DNA of 64,000 nucleotides from contig NC_018012.1 in assembly GCF_000227745.2 (NCBI RefSeq), forward strand, positions 3,903,412-3,967,411, given 5' to 3'. This document shows, in pieces, positions 1 to 9,882 of this stretch. The notes under the pieces are model-generated. The model saw only the letters and a list, made by a program, of their open reading frames with translations, had not been told where the DNA came from and did not search any database. Source of the DNA: Thiocystis violascens DSM 198. GTDB lineage: Bacteria > Pseudomonadota > Gammaproteobacteria > Chromatiales > Chromatiaceae. Positions within the stretch are counted from its first letter, which is position 1; every line of letters begins with the position of its first letter. The translations under genes were made by a program, and so were the position numbers.

Positions 1-878
1 TCCACGTCAACTATGGCGTCATGGGACTCAAGACCCATAGCAAACTCATTTTCATCGTGCGCCGCGACTATGCCCAACTGCGCCGTTACTACCATATCGG
101 CACCGGCAACTATCACGCGGGCACCGCCAAGCTCTACACGGATCTTGGCATGCTCGGTTGCGACGAGGACATCGGCCAGGATCTGACCGAACTCTTCAAC
201 TATCTGACCGGCTACTCGCCGCCGCCGAGCTACCGCAAGATCCTGGCCGCGCCCTACAACCTCAAGCGCGGTATCGTCGACAAGATCAACCGCGAGATCG
301 AGCAGCACAAGCGCAACGGCGATGGCCTGATCCAGATGAAGATGAACGCGCTGGAGGATGCCGACATCACCCGCGCGCTCTACAAGGCCAGCCGCGCCGG
401 GGTGCAGGTTGATCTCATCATCCGCGACACCTGCCGCTTCCGTCCCGGATTGCCCGGCATCAGCGAGAAAGCGCGCGTCGTCAGCATCGTCGGGCGTTTT
501 CTGGAGCACGGACGGATCATCTATTTCCGCAACGGCGGCGAGGAGGAGTATTACATCGGCTCCGCGGACATGATGGGCCGCAACCTGGATAGCCGGGTCG
601 AGGTCCATGCCCCGGTGGAGAATCCCGAACTGCGCCAGGAACTGCGTCTGATTCTGGACGTGCAGTTCGCCGACACCCGCTCCGCCTGGGACATGGACGC
701 GGACGGCAACTACACCCAGCGCACCCCCGAGGACGACAGCACCAAGGGAGCGCAGGAGACCTTGATCGGGGTGGCCGAAAAACGTCTCGCCGCCGCCGCC
801 AAGCATAAGGAGAAGAAGGTCCGCTCCAAGCTATTGAGCCATTTTCAATGGCGGCTGAGAGACCGGAATCTGACGTAA
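1..878 (+). CDS. ppk: Polyphosphate kinase 1, C-terminal part (5' end outside window)
   Basis: Reversibly transfers the terminal phosphate of ATP to inorganic polyphosphate. The frame is already open at base 3 and encodes HVNYGVMGLKTHSK, so the ATG at 21 is internal. About 290 residues are visible, covering the two C-terminal PLD-like catalytic domains. GLKTHSKL carries the His equivalent to the autophosphorylated His of E. coli PPK, and FLEHGRIIYF carries the second conserved His. HIGTGNYHAGTAKLYTDLG and YYIGSADMMGRNLDSRVEV are typical PPK1 blocks. It converges with ppx, its catabolic counterpart, with only a Uma2 remnant between them. Confidence 0.95.
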   Translation, partial: HVNYGVMGLKTHSKLIFIVRRDYAQLRRYYHIGTGNYHAGTAKLYTDLGMLGCDEDIGQDLTELFNYLTGYSPPPSYRKILAAPYNLKRGIVDKINREIEQHKRNGDGLIQMKMNALEDADITRALYKASRAGVQVDLIIRDTCRFRPGLPGISEKARVVSIVGRFLEHGRIIYFRNGGEEEYYIGSADMMGRNLDSRVEVHAPVENPELRQELRLILDVQFADTRSAWDMDADGNYTQRTPEDDSTKGAQETLIGVAEKRLAAAAKHKEKKVRSKLLSHFQWRLRDRNLT

Positions 879-1027
879 GGAAGGGCGCCAAAGCAACCCC
901 CAGCATGATGCTTGGCGCCGGAGGCTCGGATCGGCCGCGCACCTGGCGGGCGCGCATCGCCAATGATCGCCATCCCGGATGGTTCGGGAGTTGCCCCCGC
1001 AGGCGTCGAGCTTCGGGTCATTGGCGG

Positions 1028-1330
1028 TCATGCCCACAAATGGCCCAATGAAAACGCGATGGCGTCGAACGGCGGCTGGCGGACACTGTCGACTTCTTTC
1101 AGGGTGTCAAGCAGCAGCCAGTGTCGGTTGTCCTGGAGCGCATAGACTTCCAGCGTGCGTGCACTCGGGTCGACCAGCCACAGATGCGCCACGCCTTCCC
1201 GCGCATAAAGCGGCATGTTGATCGCCCGATCGATCTTGGCGGTCGAGGGCGACAGGATTTCGCCGACCAGGTACTCGGGCAGGGCGAGAATGTCGTCGTA
1301 GCAGGCGTCGCGATGTGCCACTTGAGACAA
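1028..1330 (-). pseudogene. Uma2-family (DUF820) endonuclease-like remnant
   Basis: The 100-residue frame matches only the C-terminal half of Uma2/DUF820 proteins, which usually have about 190 residues. The blocks LVGEILSPSTAKIDRAI, LYAREGVAHLWLVDPSA and FDAIAFSLGHLW correspond to the end of the PD-(D/E)XK-like fold. The first 25 residues do not look like the family, and the N-terminal half is missing. It lies between the convergent ppk and ppx genes. A truncated pseudogene is the simplest reading. A second, full-length Uma2 gene lies at 11850-12347. Confidence 0.7.
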
Positions 1331-1390
1331 GGAATGAACCTCATGACAGGGAATCGGTCGAGCACTCAGACCGCTGGAGCGGTAGGACGG

Positions 1391-2911
1391 TCAGCTAAAG
1401 GTTAGCAGAATCCCCGCGCTGGCAAGCCGTTCGGCTTCCTGCTCCAACTCCAGTTGAGTCAGCGGATGACGGGCAAGCCAATCGTCCGGAAAGCTCAGGG
1501 CGAGCCGCTCGCCATCCGCCAGCAAGGTCGGGCTGGGTTTGTTCGCCGCGGAGCGACCGCGATGCAGGAGCGCCGCCAGACGCAGGATCACGCACAGACG
1601 GCGGGCACACGCCTGTTCCGCCTTGGGCAGCGCCGCGAACTCCTGCACCGGAAATTTGCGCCGGTGACCCAGCACCAGCGCCGCGAGCACCATCTGTTCC
1701 TGCCGGGAGAAGCCCGCGAGATCCGCGTTGCGCAATAGATAGGCGCCATGCTTCTGATATTGACTATGGGCCACCATGACGCCGATTTCGTGCAGCCGGG
1801 CCGCCCAGGACAGCATGAGCGGATGATCGGGGTCGTTTAGCGCCCAGGGGGTCGCGAGTTGGCGGTAGACCACGAGGGCGGTGGCCTGGACACGCCGGCC
1901 ATGGACCGGGTCGATCTGAAATTGTCGGCAGAGCGTCGCGACGGTGCGCTCGCGCACATCCTCGTGCTGATGACGCCCCATCATTTCATAAATCACGCCC
2001 TCCCGAAGGGCGTAGTCGGAAACCTGCATATGTTCGATCCCGAGCGCATCGAAGACCGATCGCAAGACGGCCACGCCGCCCGCGAAGACCGGTTTGCGCT
2101 CTTCGGTTAGTCCCTTCAGGGTGATGTTGGAGGTCTTCTCGGCTTCGACCAGCGCGCGGCTCAGGCGGGTCAGGGATTCGGCGGAAATGCCGTCATCGCA
2201 CCAACCCTCGGCATTGACCACGGCCGCGATGGAGCGGATGGTTCCCGAACTGCCGACGGCCTTCCGCCAGCCAGTCCGGCGGAACAGCTCGCGGATCGGC
2301 CTGACTTCCAGCGCGCCCGCCAATTCCGCCTTCTGCATCGACTTGGCCGCGATGCGTCCATCCGAGAAATATTTGCGCGAAAGGCTGACGCAGCCCATGT
2401 GCAGGCTTTCGCGCAAGCGCGGCGAGAAGCCCTGACCGACGATGATCTCGGTGCTGCCGCCGCCGATATCGACCACCAGCCGACGTTCGCTGCCCGCCGC
2501 CAGTCCGTGCGCGACACCCAGATAGATCAGGCGCGCCTCTTCGCGTCCGGCAATGACATCGATGGGATGGCCGAGCGCGGCCTCGGCGCGTTCGACAAAG
2601 CCCGTATCCGGCCGCAACTGTCTCAGGGTATTGGTGCCGACCGCGCGCACGCTGCCGGCGGGGAAGGCACGCAGGCGCTGGCCGAACCGCTCCAGGCAGG
2701 CAAGCGCGCGCTCGGCGACCTCGGGTGCCAGCGATTTGTCCTCGCCCAGCCCTTCGCCGAGACGCACCATCTCCCGCAGCCGGTCGGTGATCCGCATATG
2801 GCCGTCGTCGAGTTGGGCGACAATCATGTGAAAACTGTTGGAACCGAGATCGACTGCCGCGACGATTTCGCGCGGCGGGTTGTCGGTTGCCTGGTTGAAT
2901 TCTTCAGGCAT
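1391..2911 (-). CDS. ppx: Exopolyphosphatase (Ppx/GppA family)
   Basis: Releases orthophosphate from the ends of polyphosphate and may also act as a pppGpp phosphatase. I start it at 2911 (MPEEFNQATDNPPREIVAAV, 506 residues) because E. coli Ppx is about 513 residues and the ASKHA fold begins directly afterwards with DLGSNSFHMIV (residues 21-31). The frame stays open upstream to 3118, but that extension is Arg/Pro-rich and unlike the family. Phosphate-binding loop DIGGGSTE lies at 148-155 and the catalytic Glu region AGREEARLIY at 121-130. The C-terminal half is an HD-like helical domain. No good Shine-Dalgarno sequence precedes 2911, so the start is uncertain. Confidence 0.93.
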   Translation of the reverse strand: MPEEFNQATDNPPREIVAAVDLGSNSFHMIVAQLDDGHMRITDRLREMVRLGEGLGEDKSLAPEVAERALACLERFGQRLRAFPAGSVRAVGTNTLRQLRPDTGFVERAEAALGHPIDVIAGREEARLIYLGVAHGLAAGSERRLVVDIGGGSTEIIVGQGFSPRLRESLHMGCVSLSRKYFSDGRIAAKSMQKAELAGALEVRPIRELFRRTGWRKAVGSSGTIRSIAAVVNAEGWCDDGISAESLTRLSRALVEAEKTSNITLKGLTEERKPVFAGGVAVLRSVFDALGIEHMQVSDYALREGVIYEMMGRHQHEDVRERTVATLCRQFQIDPVHGRRVQATALVVYRQLATPWALNDPDHPLMLSWAARLHEIGVMVAHSQYQKHGAYLLRNADLAGFSRQEQMVLAALVLGHRRKFPVQEFAALPKAEQACARRLCVILRLAALLHRGRSAANKPSPTLLADGERLALSFPDDWLARHPLTQLELEQEAERLASAGILLTFS

Positions 2912-3107
2912 GAGAGGAGGTCCAGCGCCGGGAATGGGTTCGCATGGTAACAGAATCCCGCAAGGGGCAGGGCGGCGCGGCTTCGCGGATTTCCGCAGCC
3001 GTGTCTTGATGCGGGAGGAAGTTTGATGAAAAATCTTTTCTTTTGCCGCAATTTCTGGTATACGCCCCGCTGAATGATTGCCTTGTAACACCCTGAGGTA
3101 TTGGGAC

Positions 3108-3287
3108 ATGCTGGACACTGAAAATAGCTATGGGCAGGAAGTCAACGAGCGGATTCCGCCGATGACGGCCCAGGAGTCGCGCGGTCAGGCGGCAAGCCTG
3201 GATATTCGCAGGCGGATCGAACATATGCGCGAGATCAAGCGATTGCGCGAGCTGCTGGACGATCCGGAGTTCGATGAGTTGAGTTAA
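3108..3287 (+). CDS. Small conserved protein, PA3496-like
   Basis: A 59-residue protein, divergent from ppx across about 200 bp. The ATG at 3108 is preferred over an in-frame TTG at 3078 because TGAGGT (3093-3098) sits at ribosome-binding distance. The N-terminal half is polar. The C-terminal half, SLDIRRRIEHMREIKRLREL, is a charged amphipathic helix ending in an acidic tail (LDDPEFDELS). This resembles the small PA3496-type family annotated as putative envelope-integrity proteins. That match is from memory and moderate; there is no catalytic motif. Confidence 0.6.
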   Translation: MLDTENSYGQEVNERIPPMTAQESRGQAASLDIRRRIEHMREIKRLRELLDDPEFDELS

Positions 3288-3526
3288 GTCCGAGTGCGCC
3301 AGAGACTCTCAATGGCGGTAATCCTCCAAGGTATAACGCTCGCCTGCGGGCTGGACGCGCATAGCATGCCGCGCGGATGAAGGGTTGGTTGCGACGCTCG
3401 CCGCTTCTGCCCAAACCGCTTGGCTTGACAGGCCAAGTTTGCGATAACGGGGATGTTAAGACAATTTCCGCAAAAAACCATCGCGGGATTTTCCGAACGC
3501 GGCGTTAGCACCCCTCGCGTCGCTCC

Positions 3527-6500
3527 TCACGCGCAATCGCCCGCCGGCGACGAGTCCGCCGGCGCTTCTCGCGGCGCGCGCCGTAACCGAATCTCCAGCG
3601 GCTCGCGCGCGGACAGGTGAACATCGCGCTGCGGGAAGGCCATCAGTAATCCATGCTGGGCAAAGGATTCATAGATGGCCTGGTGCAGCTCGGTGATGAC
3701 GCCGATCCGTCCATCGAGCGAGTCCAGATAGCAACGCAGAATCACGGTCAGCGCGTTGTCACCGAAACCCTCGAAGCTGACCAGGGGAGCCGGATCCTCG
3801 AGTACCTTGGCGTTTTGCTCGGCGACCTGTGTCAGGAGCGAGAGCGCTAGTTTGGTATCGCTGCCATATTCGATGCCGATCGGAATACTGACGCGGTTCT
3901 GCTGATCGGTCAGGGTCCAGTTCAACAGCCGCTCGGTGATGAATTCCTTGTTGGGCACCAACAATTCCTGCTTATCCCAGTTGCGGATGGTGGTGGCACG
4001 AATCTGGATATTGGTCACCACGCCCGTGGTCTCGCCGATGGTCACGATGTCGCCAACCCGCACTGGGCGCTCGAAGAGGATGATGAGACCGCTGATGAAG
4101 TTGGCGACGATCTCCTGGAGACCGAAGCCGATGCCGACGCTCAAGGCGGCGACCAGCCACTGCACCTGCGACCAACTCAGTCCTAAGGTGCTGAAGGCGA
4201 GCAAAAAGGCGACTGCGGTGATGAAATAGCTCGCCAGGGTTTTGATGGCATAGCGTCCCCCGGCGGACACCGAGGCGCTCTGGAGTAACAGGATTTCCAG
4301 GAGCGCGGGCAGGTTCCTGGCCGCGACCGTCGCGATAAAGATGATCACCAACACCAGGCCAACATCCGCCGCGGTGACGGGGATCCGTTGTTCGCTGCCG
4401 TCGACCATGCCGGTGTAATGCCAAAGCGCAAACTCCTCGAACACCGTAAAGGCTGGCAGCACATCGGACCAGGTTAGCCAGAGTCCGATAAAGGCGCTGA
4501 AGAAGATCGAGGCATTGATCAGTCGGCGAGTCTGCTCGTCCAGCGCGGCGAGATCGGGTTCCGGCTCTTCCGCCGGCGAGACCTCCGAGGCGGGCGCCCC
4601 CTCGGTCCGCTCGGCCTCCGCCAGGGCGCGTCGCGTCGCCTGTCGGTCGAGCGCGGCCTGCAGGGCCAGCCGGCGCCGGGTGACGATTAGCCAGCGCACG
4701 ATCGATTGATGCAGCACCACGAGGGCCAGCACGAGCCAGGTCTGATAGACCAGCGATTGAAACAGCACGCCGGCGGTATAGACATACCCGAGCAGCGCCA
4801 GGCCGGCCAGGGCCAAAGGCCCGCCGACGATGAAGGGAAACCAGAGATGGCGCAGACGGTTGAGCCAGCCATTCGGTTGCGCCGCGAGCATCCGGTTGAG
4901 GACACCGCGCTCGGGATGCAGCAGACGGGCGAAAAAGATCGCGAAGCCGAGCATGCTGGCAACCAGCGTCAGGCGTCCCAGGCTGCCGGTGTAGGCGGGA
5001 TCGTTATGATGGTAGATCGCGACGGTGATCAAGGCGATGGGAATGACATAGAGGCTAAACCAGTCGAAATCGCGCCGGAGCCTCTTGAGGGTCTCGCTGC
5101 TCCAGCGGAAATGCCGATCGGCGACGCCGCCCGGAATGCAGAGCATGCGAAAAGCCCGCAGATAATACAGCCCGAAGGAGACTTCGGCGAGCGCGGCCCC
5201 GAAGGCGCGCGTAAAGGCAGTGGCGTCCACCGAGAGGAGCAACTGCTGGCCCAGCACCCAGGCCAGCAACGGCAGCGGCAGGGCCGCCAGCAGGGTCAGT
5301 CCGATGGCCTGGAGCGTAAAGCGGAGATGATCGGTACGCACCCGCCGCAAGGGTTCGGCGGTGGCGCGGATCGCGCGCCGGAGGGACGAAACTTCCCAGA
5401 ACAACAGCGCGACGCCGCCGAGCCCCAGCCAGAACGGGAACGCGTGCCGGATCCGCTCGGCGAGAACCTCCGCGACCTCCAGCCAGCCATCCCAGGAAAA
5501 AACCCAGGCCACGGCGGCGGGCAGCGCGCGCAGGGTATCCAGATTCACCATCGTGGTACTGCGGACCCAGAGCAGTCGTTCGGCCAGGAAGTCATCGTAG
5601 ACGCCGGCGCTCAGGACGACCTGCTCGGCGGCATAATTCAACTCGCCAAGTTGGCGGATGTAATCGTCTTCGATGGTCAGCGCCTGAGCGATCAGGGATT
5701 TGCGCTGCTGAAGCGTTTCGGCAAGCGCGCGCCGGACCTCGGGTTTGCGTGCGGACTCGTCGTTCGCGCTCAGTTCCCCGAGATAACGGTCGAGATCGCG
5801 AATCCGACGTTCCTCCTCGCGGTAGCGAATCTGTCTCAGCGTCGCCTCGGCGATTTCGTCCTCCCGCGCATCGATGGTCTTGCGATACTGACGCAGATCG
5901 GGAAGCTGATTGCGCCGGTCGAGCAGCACCTGACCCAATGCCTTGCTCAGTCCAGCCGCCTCCAGGCGCTGTTTCGCGCCGCGAAAATCGTCCTCGATGC
6001 GCTTGCGTTCGGCCTCGATCCGAGTCAGTTCGCCGCTCAGTCCGTCGAGTTTCCCGGCGAGTTTGCCCAATGAGTCGGTAATGTCCGTGTTTTTTTGAGT
6101 TTCCTCGCGCACCAGGCGGTGCTTGTCCTCGGCGGCCAGCCGGGCTTCTTCCGAGGCCATCCGCGCCGCCTCGGCCTCGGCCGTGCGGCGTTTGTTCTGC
6201 AGATCCTCCAGCAACCCCTGACGGACTTTCAGACGCTGCAACGACTGCGCGGCCTGATCGCGCTGCGCCTTGTAGAGCGACTCGCGGACCGATTGACTGA
6301 GCAACTCCTGTTCGATCATGCGGCCCTCGGCCCAAAGTGCCGCGCGCTGGGTCTCCAGCGCCCAGCGTCGCGCCTGCGCAAGTTCGGGCGCCTCGCCCGC
6401 GCCGGGCGTTTGGCGCAGGTCGGCGTCGATCTGGTCAAGCTGCTGTTTCAACTCGGTCAAGCGCACGCGGGCCGCAGATGAGCGATCCACGATGCCATCG

Positions 6501-7024
6501 ATCAGCTTCTCGAATTCGCCGACACGGGTTTCCTCGATCGCCGCATCGGCCAGCACCTTGCTCAGCCGCTGATTGATCTCCAGGGTCGGCAGGGTGTCCG
6601 GGATCTTTTCGGTCCGATCATCCACGCGGGATGCGTCTTGCTCCAGTTGTTTCAGGATGGCCGCGGTCGTCTGCGGAGCCGTCTTGAGCGATTGCGCGAA
6701 GTCGTCGGCCTTGGCGGTGAAATTGTTCGCGTCCTCCAGGTTCGATTGGGCGCGGCGATACTGCTCGATCAAACCCGACTTCGCGGCCTTGGCCGCTTCG
6801 TCCAGTCCGGTCGCGGACTCGGCTTCGGCGATCTTGCTGGCGAGCTGACTGGCGCTGGGAAGGGTGTCGGGACCGTTCGAGGGCTGTGCCGCAGTCGCCA
6901 TGGCCGCGATCAGCAGCAGAATCAGCAAGGCACCCGCGATGCGTCGAGCCGGCTTGGATGCGCGCGTCGCTGACGCGGCAATCGCTGGGCGAGCGCCGCC
7001 CCGCAACACTGAAAAAAACGACAA
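3527..7024 (-). CDS. Large MscS-superfamily mechanosensitive channel (MscK/KefA-like)
   Basis: 1165 residues, close to E. coli MscK and MscM (about 1100). It should open under membrane tension to release solutes during hypoosmotic shock. A signal peptide lies around residues 28-46 (RRIAGALLILLLIAAMATAA). A long Glu/Gln/Arg-rich coiled-coil periplasmic region follows (about 50-480), then about ten membrane segments (about 490-930). The MscS core spans about 930-1150: LSVGIGFGLQEIVANFISGL is the pore-lining helix and FERPVRVGDIVTIG starts the beta domain. It is 69 bp upstream of argA's stop on the same strand but not clearly co-transcribed. Which large subfamily (MscK or MscM) it belongs to is unresolved. 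Confidence 0.9.
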   Translation of the reverse strand: MSFFSVLRGGARPAIAASATRASKPARRIAGALLILLLIAAMATAAQPSNGPDTLPSASQLASKIAEAESATGLDEAAKAAKSGLIEQYRRAQSNLEDANNFTAKADDFAQSLKTAPQTTAAILKQLEQDASRVDDRTEKIPDTLPTLEINQRLSKVLADAAIEETRVGEFEKLIDGIVDRSSAARVRLTELKQQLDQIDADLRQTPGAGEAPELAQARRWALETQRAALWAEGRMIEQELLSQSVRESLYKAQRDQAAQSLQRLKVRQGLLEDLQNKRRTAEAEAARMASEEARLAAEDKHRLVREETQKNTDITDSLGKLAGKLDGLSGELTRIEAERKRIEDDFRGAKQRLEAAGLSKALGQVLLDRRNQLPDLRQYRKTIDAREDEIAEATLRQIRYREEERRIRDLDRYLGELSANDESARKPEVRRALAETLQQRKSLIAQALTIEDDYIRQLGELNYAAEQVVLSAGVYDDFLAERLLWVRSTTMVNLDTLRALPAAVAWVFSWDGWLEVAEVLAERIRHAFPFWLGLGGVALLFWEVSSLRRAIRATAEPLRRVRTDHLRFTLQAIGLTLLAALPLPLLAWVLGQQLLLSVDATAFTRAFGAALAEVSFGLYYLRAFRMLCIPGGVADRHFRWSSETLKRLRRDFDWFSLYVIPIALITVAIYHHNDPAYTGSLGRLTLVASMLGFAIFFARLLHPERGVLNRMLAAQPNGWLNRLRHLWFPFIVGGPLALAGLALLGYVYTAGVLFQSLVYQTWLVLALVVLHQSIVRWLIVTRRRLALQAALDRQATRRALAEAERTEGAPASEVSPAEEPEPDLAALDEQTRRLINASIFFSAFIGLWLTWSDVLPAFTVFEEFALWHYTGMVDGSEQRIPVTAADVGLVLVIIFIATVAARNLPALLEILLLQSASVSAGGRYAIKTLASYFITAVAFLLAFSTLGLSWSQVQWLVAALSVGIGFGLQEIVANFISGLIILFERPVRVGDIVTIGETTGVVTNIQIRATTIRNWDKQELLVPNKEFITERLLNWTLTDQQNRVSIPIGIEYGSDTKLALSLLTQVAEQNAKVLEDPAPLVSFEGFGDNALTVILRCYLDSLDGRIGVITELHQAIYESFAQHGLLMAFPQRDVHLSAREPLEIRLRRAPREAPADSSPAGDCA

Positions 7025-7093
7025 GGTTTTACCTCACTGAATCTGGATGGTCCGCGGTTGACCGATACTTGGTGTCCGGTGCGCGGGCGGCGC

Positions 7094-8437
7094 TCAGAGC
7101 GACTTGATGAACACCTTGGAATTACGCTGAAAATTGTACAGAGCCTGCTTTTCCATCGGTAGCTCGTCGAGCCTGGCGGGTTGGAATCCACGCTCCTGAA
7201 ACCAGTGCGCCGTCTGGGTCGTCAGTACGAACAACCGCCGGATCTGGCGCGCGCGGGCGAGTTCTTCCATGTGTTCGAGCAGACGGTCGCCGCGTCGCGC
7301 GCCCCGATAGTTCTGATGCACCGCGAGACAGGCCAGTTCGGCCATGCCGTCGCCCGGATACCCGTAGAGCGCGGCGCAGGCCGTCACCAGGCCGTCGCGC
7401 TCGGTTAGCACGAAGCGGTCGATCTCGGTCTCCAAACGCTCGCGCGAGCGGCGCACCAGCACGCCGCGTTCCTCCAGCGGGCGCAGAAGCTCCAGGATCC
7501 CGGCGACATCGTCGATGCGCGCCGGGCGCAGATCCTCGAAGGGTTCGGCCGAGATCAGCGTGCCGCTGCCGTCGCGGGTGAAGAGTTCGCGCAGCAGCGC
7601 GCCATCCTGACGGCGCGCGACCAGATGGACGCGCCGAATCCCATTGCGACAGGCATCGGCCCCGGCGTGCAGACAGGCGGCAACCTCCCTGGGTAGCGTG
7701 GGATTGCCGGTCAGCAGGTCATCGACATCGCGCGCGAGCAGATTCGGCGCGAGCCGATCAGCCTCGCTGGCGTCGGCCTGTTCGACCAGAAAAATCAGTT
7801 TGTCGGCTCCCAGCGCCACCGCAGTGCCGCGGGCCACGTCCGCCGCGCTCAGATTGAACACCTCGCCGGTGGGCGAATAACCCAGAGGGGGCATCAGGGC
7901 GACCGCGCCCTGATCGAGCATCGCCCGCAGGGTGCGGTGGTCGACCCGCCGCACCGCGCCCGTGTGTCCGTGGTCGACGCCCCCGATCACGCCCAGCGGG
8001 CGGGCGGTGACAAAGTTGCCGGAGACGACCGGGATGCGCACCCCGGCCATGGGCGAGTTGGCGAGCCCCAGCGACAGCAGCGCCTCGATCTCGACCCGCA
8101 CCGCTCCGGCGGCCTCCTTGACGCAGGCGAGCGCCGTGGCGTCCGTCACCCGCAGGCCATTGACATAGCGCAGTTGTGCTCCCCGGCTGGCCAGACGGGA
8201 CTCGATCTGCGGGCGCGCGCCATGCACCAGTACCAGCCGGATCCCGAATCCGTGGAGTAGGGCGATGTCATGCACCAGATTCGGAAAGCGGACATCGGCG
8301 ACCGCCTCGCCGCCGAAGGCGATGACAAAGGTCCGGCCGCGATGGGCGTGGATATAGGGCGTAGCCTGGCGCATCCAGTCCACGAACGGGTCGCGGCCCT
8401 GGTCGGTGTCGACCGGAGCGGAAGTCGGAGCAGACAC
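7094..8437 (-). CDS. argA: Amino-acid N-acetyltransferase (N-acetylglutamate synthase)
   Basis: 447 residues, the classical bacterial ArgA length. It catalyses acetyl-CoA + L-glutamate to N-acetylglutamate, the first step of arginine synthesis. Residues ~20-285 form an amino-acid-kinase-like domain that senses arginine (FVIAFGGEAVADVRF, LVLVHGARPQI). Residues ~305-447 are a GNAT acetyltransferase domain with the acetyl-CoA loop HQNYRGARRGDRLL and C-terminal block LPMEKQALYNFQRNSKV, which is diagnostic for ArgA. It lies 95 bp downstream of pilR on the same strand. Confidence 0.95.
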   Translation of the reverse strand: MSAPTSAPVDTDQGRDPFVDWMRQATPYIHAHRGRTFVIAFGGEAVADVRFPNLVHDIALLHGFGIRLVLVHGARPQIESRLASRGAQLRYVNGLRVTDATALACVKEAAGAVRVEIEALLSLGLANSPMAGVRIPVVSGNFVTARPLGVIGGVDHGHTGAVRRVDHRTLRAMLDQGAVALMPPLGYSPTGEVFNLSAADVARGTAVALGADKLIFLVEQADASEADRLAPNLLARDVDDLLTGNPTLPREVAACLHAGADACRNGIRRVHLVARRQDGALLRELFTRDGSGTLISAEPFEDLRPARIDDVAGILELLRPLEERGVLVRRSRERLETEIDRFVLTERDGLVTACAALYGYPGDGMAELACLAVHQNYRGARRGDRLLEHMEELARARQIRRLFVLTTQTAHWFQERGFQPARLDELPMEKQALYNFQRNSKVFIKSL

Positions 8438-8532
8438 TTCTGTATTGCCTCGTCGGAGAATGTTGGAAGGATTCGGAAATCAGGGATGCGCGACCGACAA
8501 CGGGGCGGGCGAGACGTTCCTCTCCCGGCGTT

Positions 8533-9882
8533 TCATTCGATCCCGAGCCTCGCCAGACGGTAGCGCAGCGATTTCGGCGTCATCTTCAGCCTCTTGCTCG
8601 CCGCGGCCTGGTCCCAGTGGGTCGCGTCGAGCGCATTGAGGATTTCCCGCTTCTCGATCTCGCGTAAAGATTCTTCCAGGGGAACCGTCTCGTCCACGGC
8701 GTCCGTCGAGACTGCGGGCGCTTCCGTCCGGGGTAGGTAGAGATCCGCGACATCGATCCGCTCGCCCTCGCACAGCGCCAGGGCGCGTTCCAGGATATTT
8801 TCCAGTTCGCGAACGTTGCCGGGGAAGGCGTACCGCGTCAGCGCCTCGATCGCCTCGGCCGACAATGTCAGGGCGGGCCGGTCGCCCTGCCGGCTGGCGA
8901 GTCGCTGGAGCAAGCGGTCCGCGAGCAGCGGTATATCCCGTGGCCGTTCGCGCAGTGCCGGCATCCGTAGCTCGATGACGTTGATGCGATAAAAGAGGTC
9001 TTGGCGGAAGCGCCCCCGCTCAACCTCCTCCGTCAGATCGCGATGACTGGCGCTGATGATACGCGCGTCCACCGCAACCTCGCGTTGAGCGCCAACGGGA
9101 CGCACGCTCTTCTCCTGGATTGCGCGCAACAGCTTGACCTGCGTCGCCAGGGGCAGATCCGCGACCTCGTCGAGGAAGAGCGTCCCGCCCTCGGCGGTCT
9201 GGAACAGCCCTTCCTTATCGCTGATCGCCCCGGTGAAACTGCCCTTTTTGTGCCCGAACAACTCGCTCTCCACCAGATCCTGGGGGATGGCGCCGCAGTT
9301 CACGGCCACGAACCGGCCTTCGCGATGCGGTCCCTGCGCATGAATCAGCCGGGCCGCCAGTTCCTTGCCCGTCCCGCTCTCACCGGTGATGAAGACCGGC
9401 GCCTGATTGCGGGCCAGCTTGACGATCAGTTGCCGGATCCGCTCCATCGCGGCCGACTCGCCCAGGAGTTGCGGTCCCGTGTCGCCGCGCTCGTCGTCGC
9501 TGGCCGAGACATGCCCGCGCAGCTTAAGGGCCGAACCGACGAGCCGGCGCAACAGTTGGAGGTCGACCGGCTTGGACACGAAATCGAAGGCGCCCGCCTT
9601 CATCGCCGCGACCGCCGATTCCATGCTGCCGTGCGCGGTGATCATCGCCACGGGAATCTGCGGATACTGCTCGCCGATCTGACGGATCAGATCGATCCCG
9701 CTGCCATCGGGCAGATTCATGTCGGTCAGACAGAGATCGAACTGGCCGCGCTCCAGGTGCCGCCGGGCCTCGGCGAGCGTCAGCGCGGTCACGGCCTGCA
9801 CGTCCATCCGCGCGAGCGTGATCTTCAGCAGTTCGAGGAGATCGGCTTCGTCATCGACGACGAGCGCCTGGGCCTTGTTCAT
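8533..9882 (-). CDS. pilR: Sigma-54-dependent response regulator, PilR type
   Basis: 449-residue NtrC-family activator. The receiver domain (1-120) has acidic pocket D10/D11, phosphoacceptor D54 in CLTDMNLPDGSG and K104. The AAA+ domain has Walker A GESGTGKE (167-174) and the sigma-54 contact loop GSFTGA (214-219, GAFTGA variant). A Fis-type helix-turn-helix ends the protein (AASKRLKMTPKSLRYRLARL). The receiver and tail resemble PilR, which activates pilin transcription for type IV pili, more than NtrC. No partner kinase pilS is adjacent on either side, so the target is inferred from family resemblance. Confidence 0.82.
   Translation of the reverse strand: MNKAQALVVDDEADLLELLKITLARMDVQAVTALTLAEARRHLERGQFDLCLTDMNLPDGSGIDLIRQIGEQYPQIPVAMITAHGSMESAVAAMKAGAFDFVSKPVDLQLLRRLVGSALKLRGHVSASDDERGDTGPQLLGESAAMERIRQLIVKLARNQAPVFITGESGTGKELAARLIHAQGPHREGRFVAVNCGAIPQDLVESELFGHKKGSFTGAISDKEGLFQTAEGGTLFLDEVADLPLATQVKLLRAIQEKSVRPVGAQREVAVDARIISASHRDLTEEVERGRFRQDLFYRINVIELRMPALRERPRDIPLLADRLLQRLASRQGDRPALTLSAEAIEALTRYAFPGNVRELENILERALALCEGERIDVADLYLPRTEAPAVSTDAVDETVPLEESLREIEKREILNALDATHWDQAAASKRLKMTPKSLRYRLARLGIE

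Noticed and set aside
2912..3118. N-terminal extension of ppx (575-codon version)
   Set aside because: The added residues are basic and Pro-rich, unlike the family, and would consume the divergent promoter region of the small gene at 3108.
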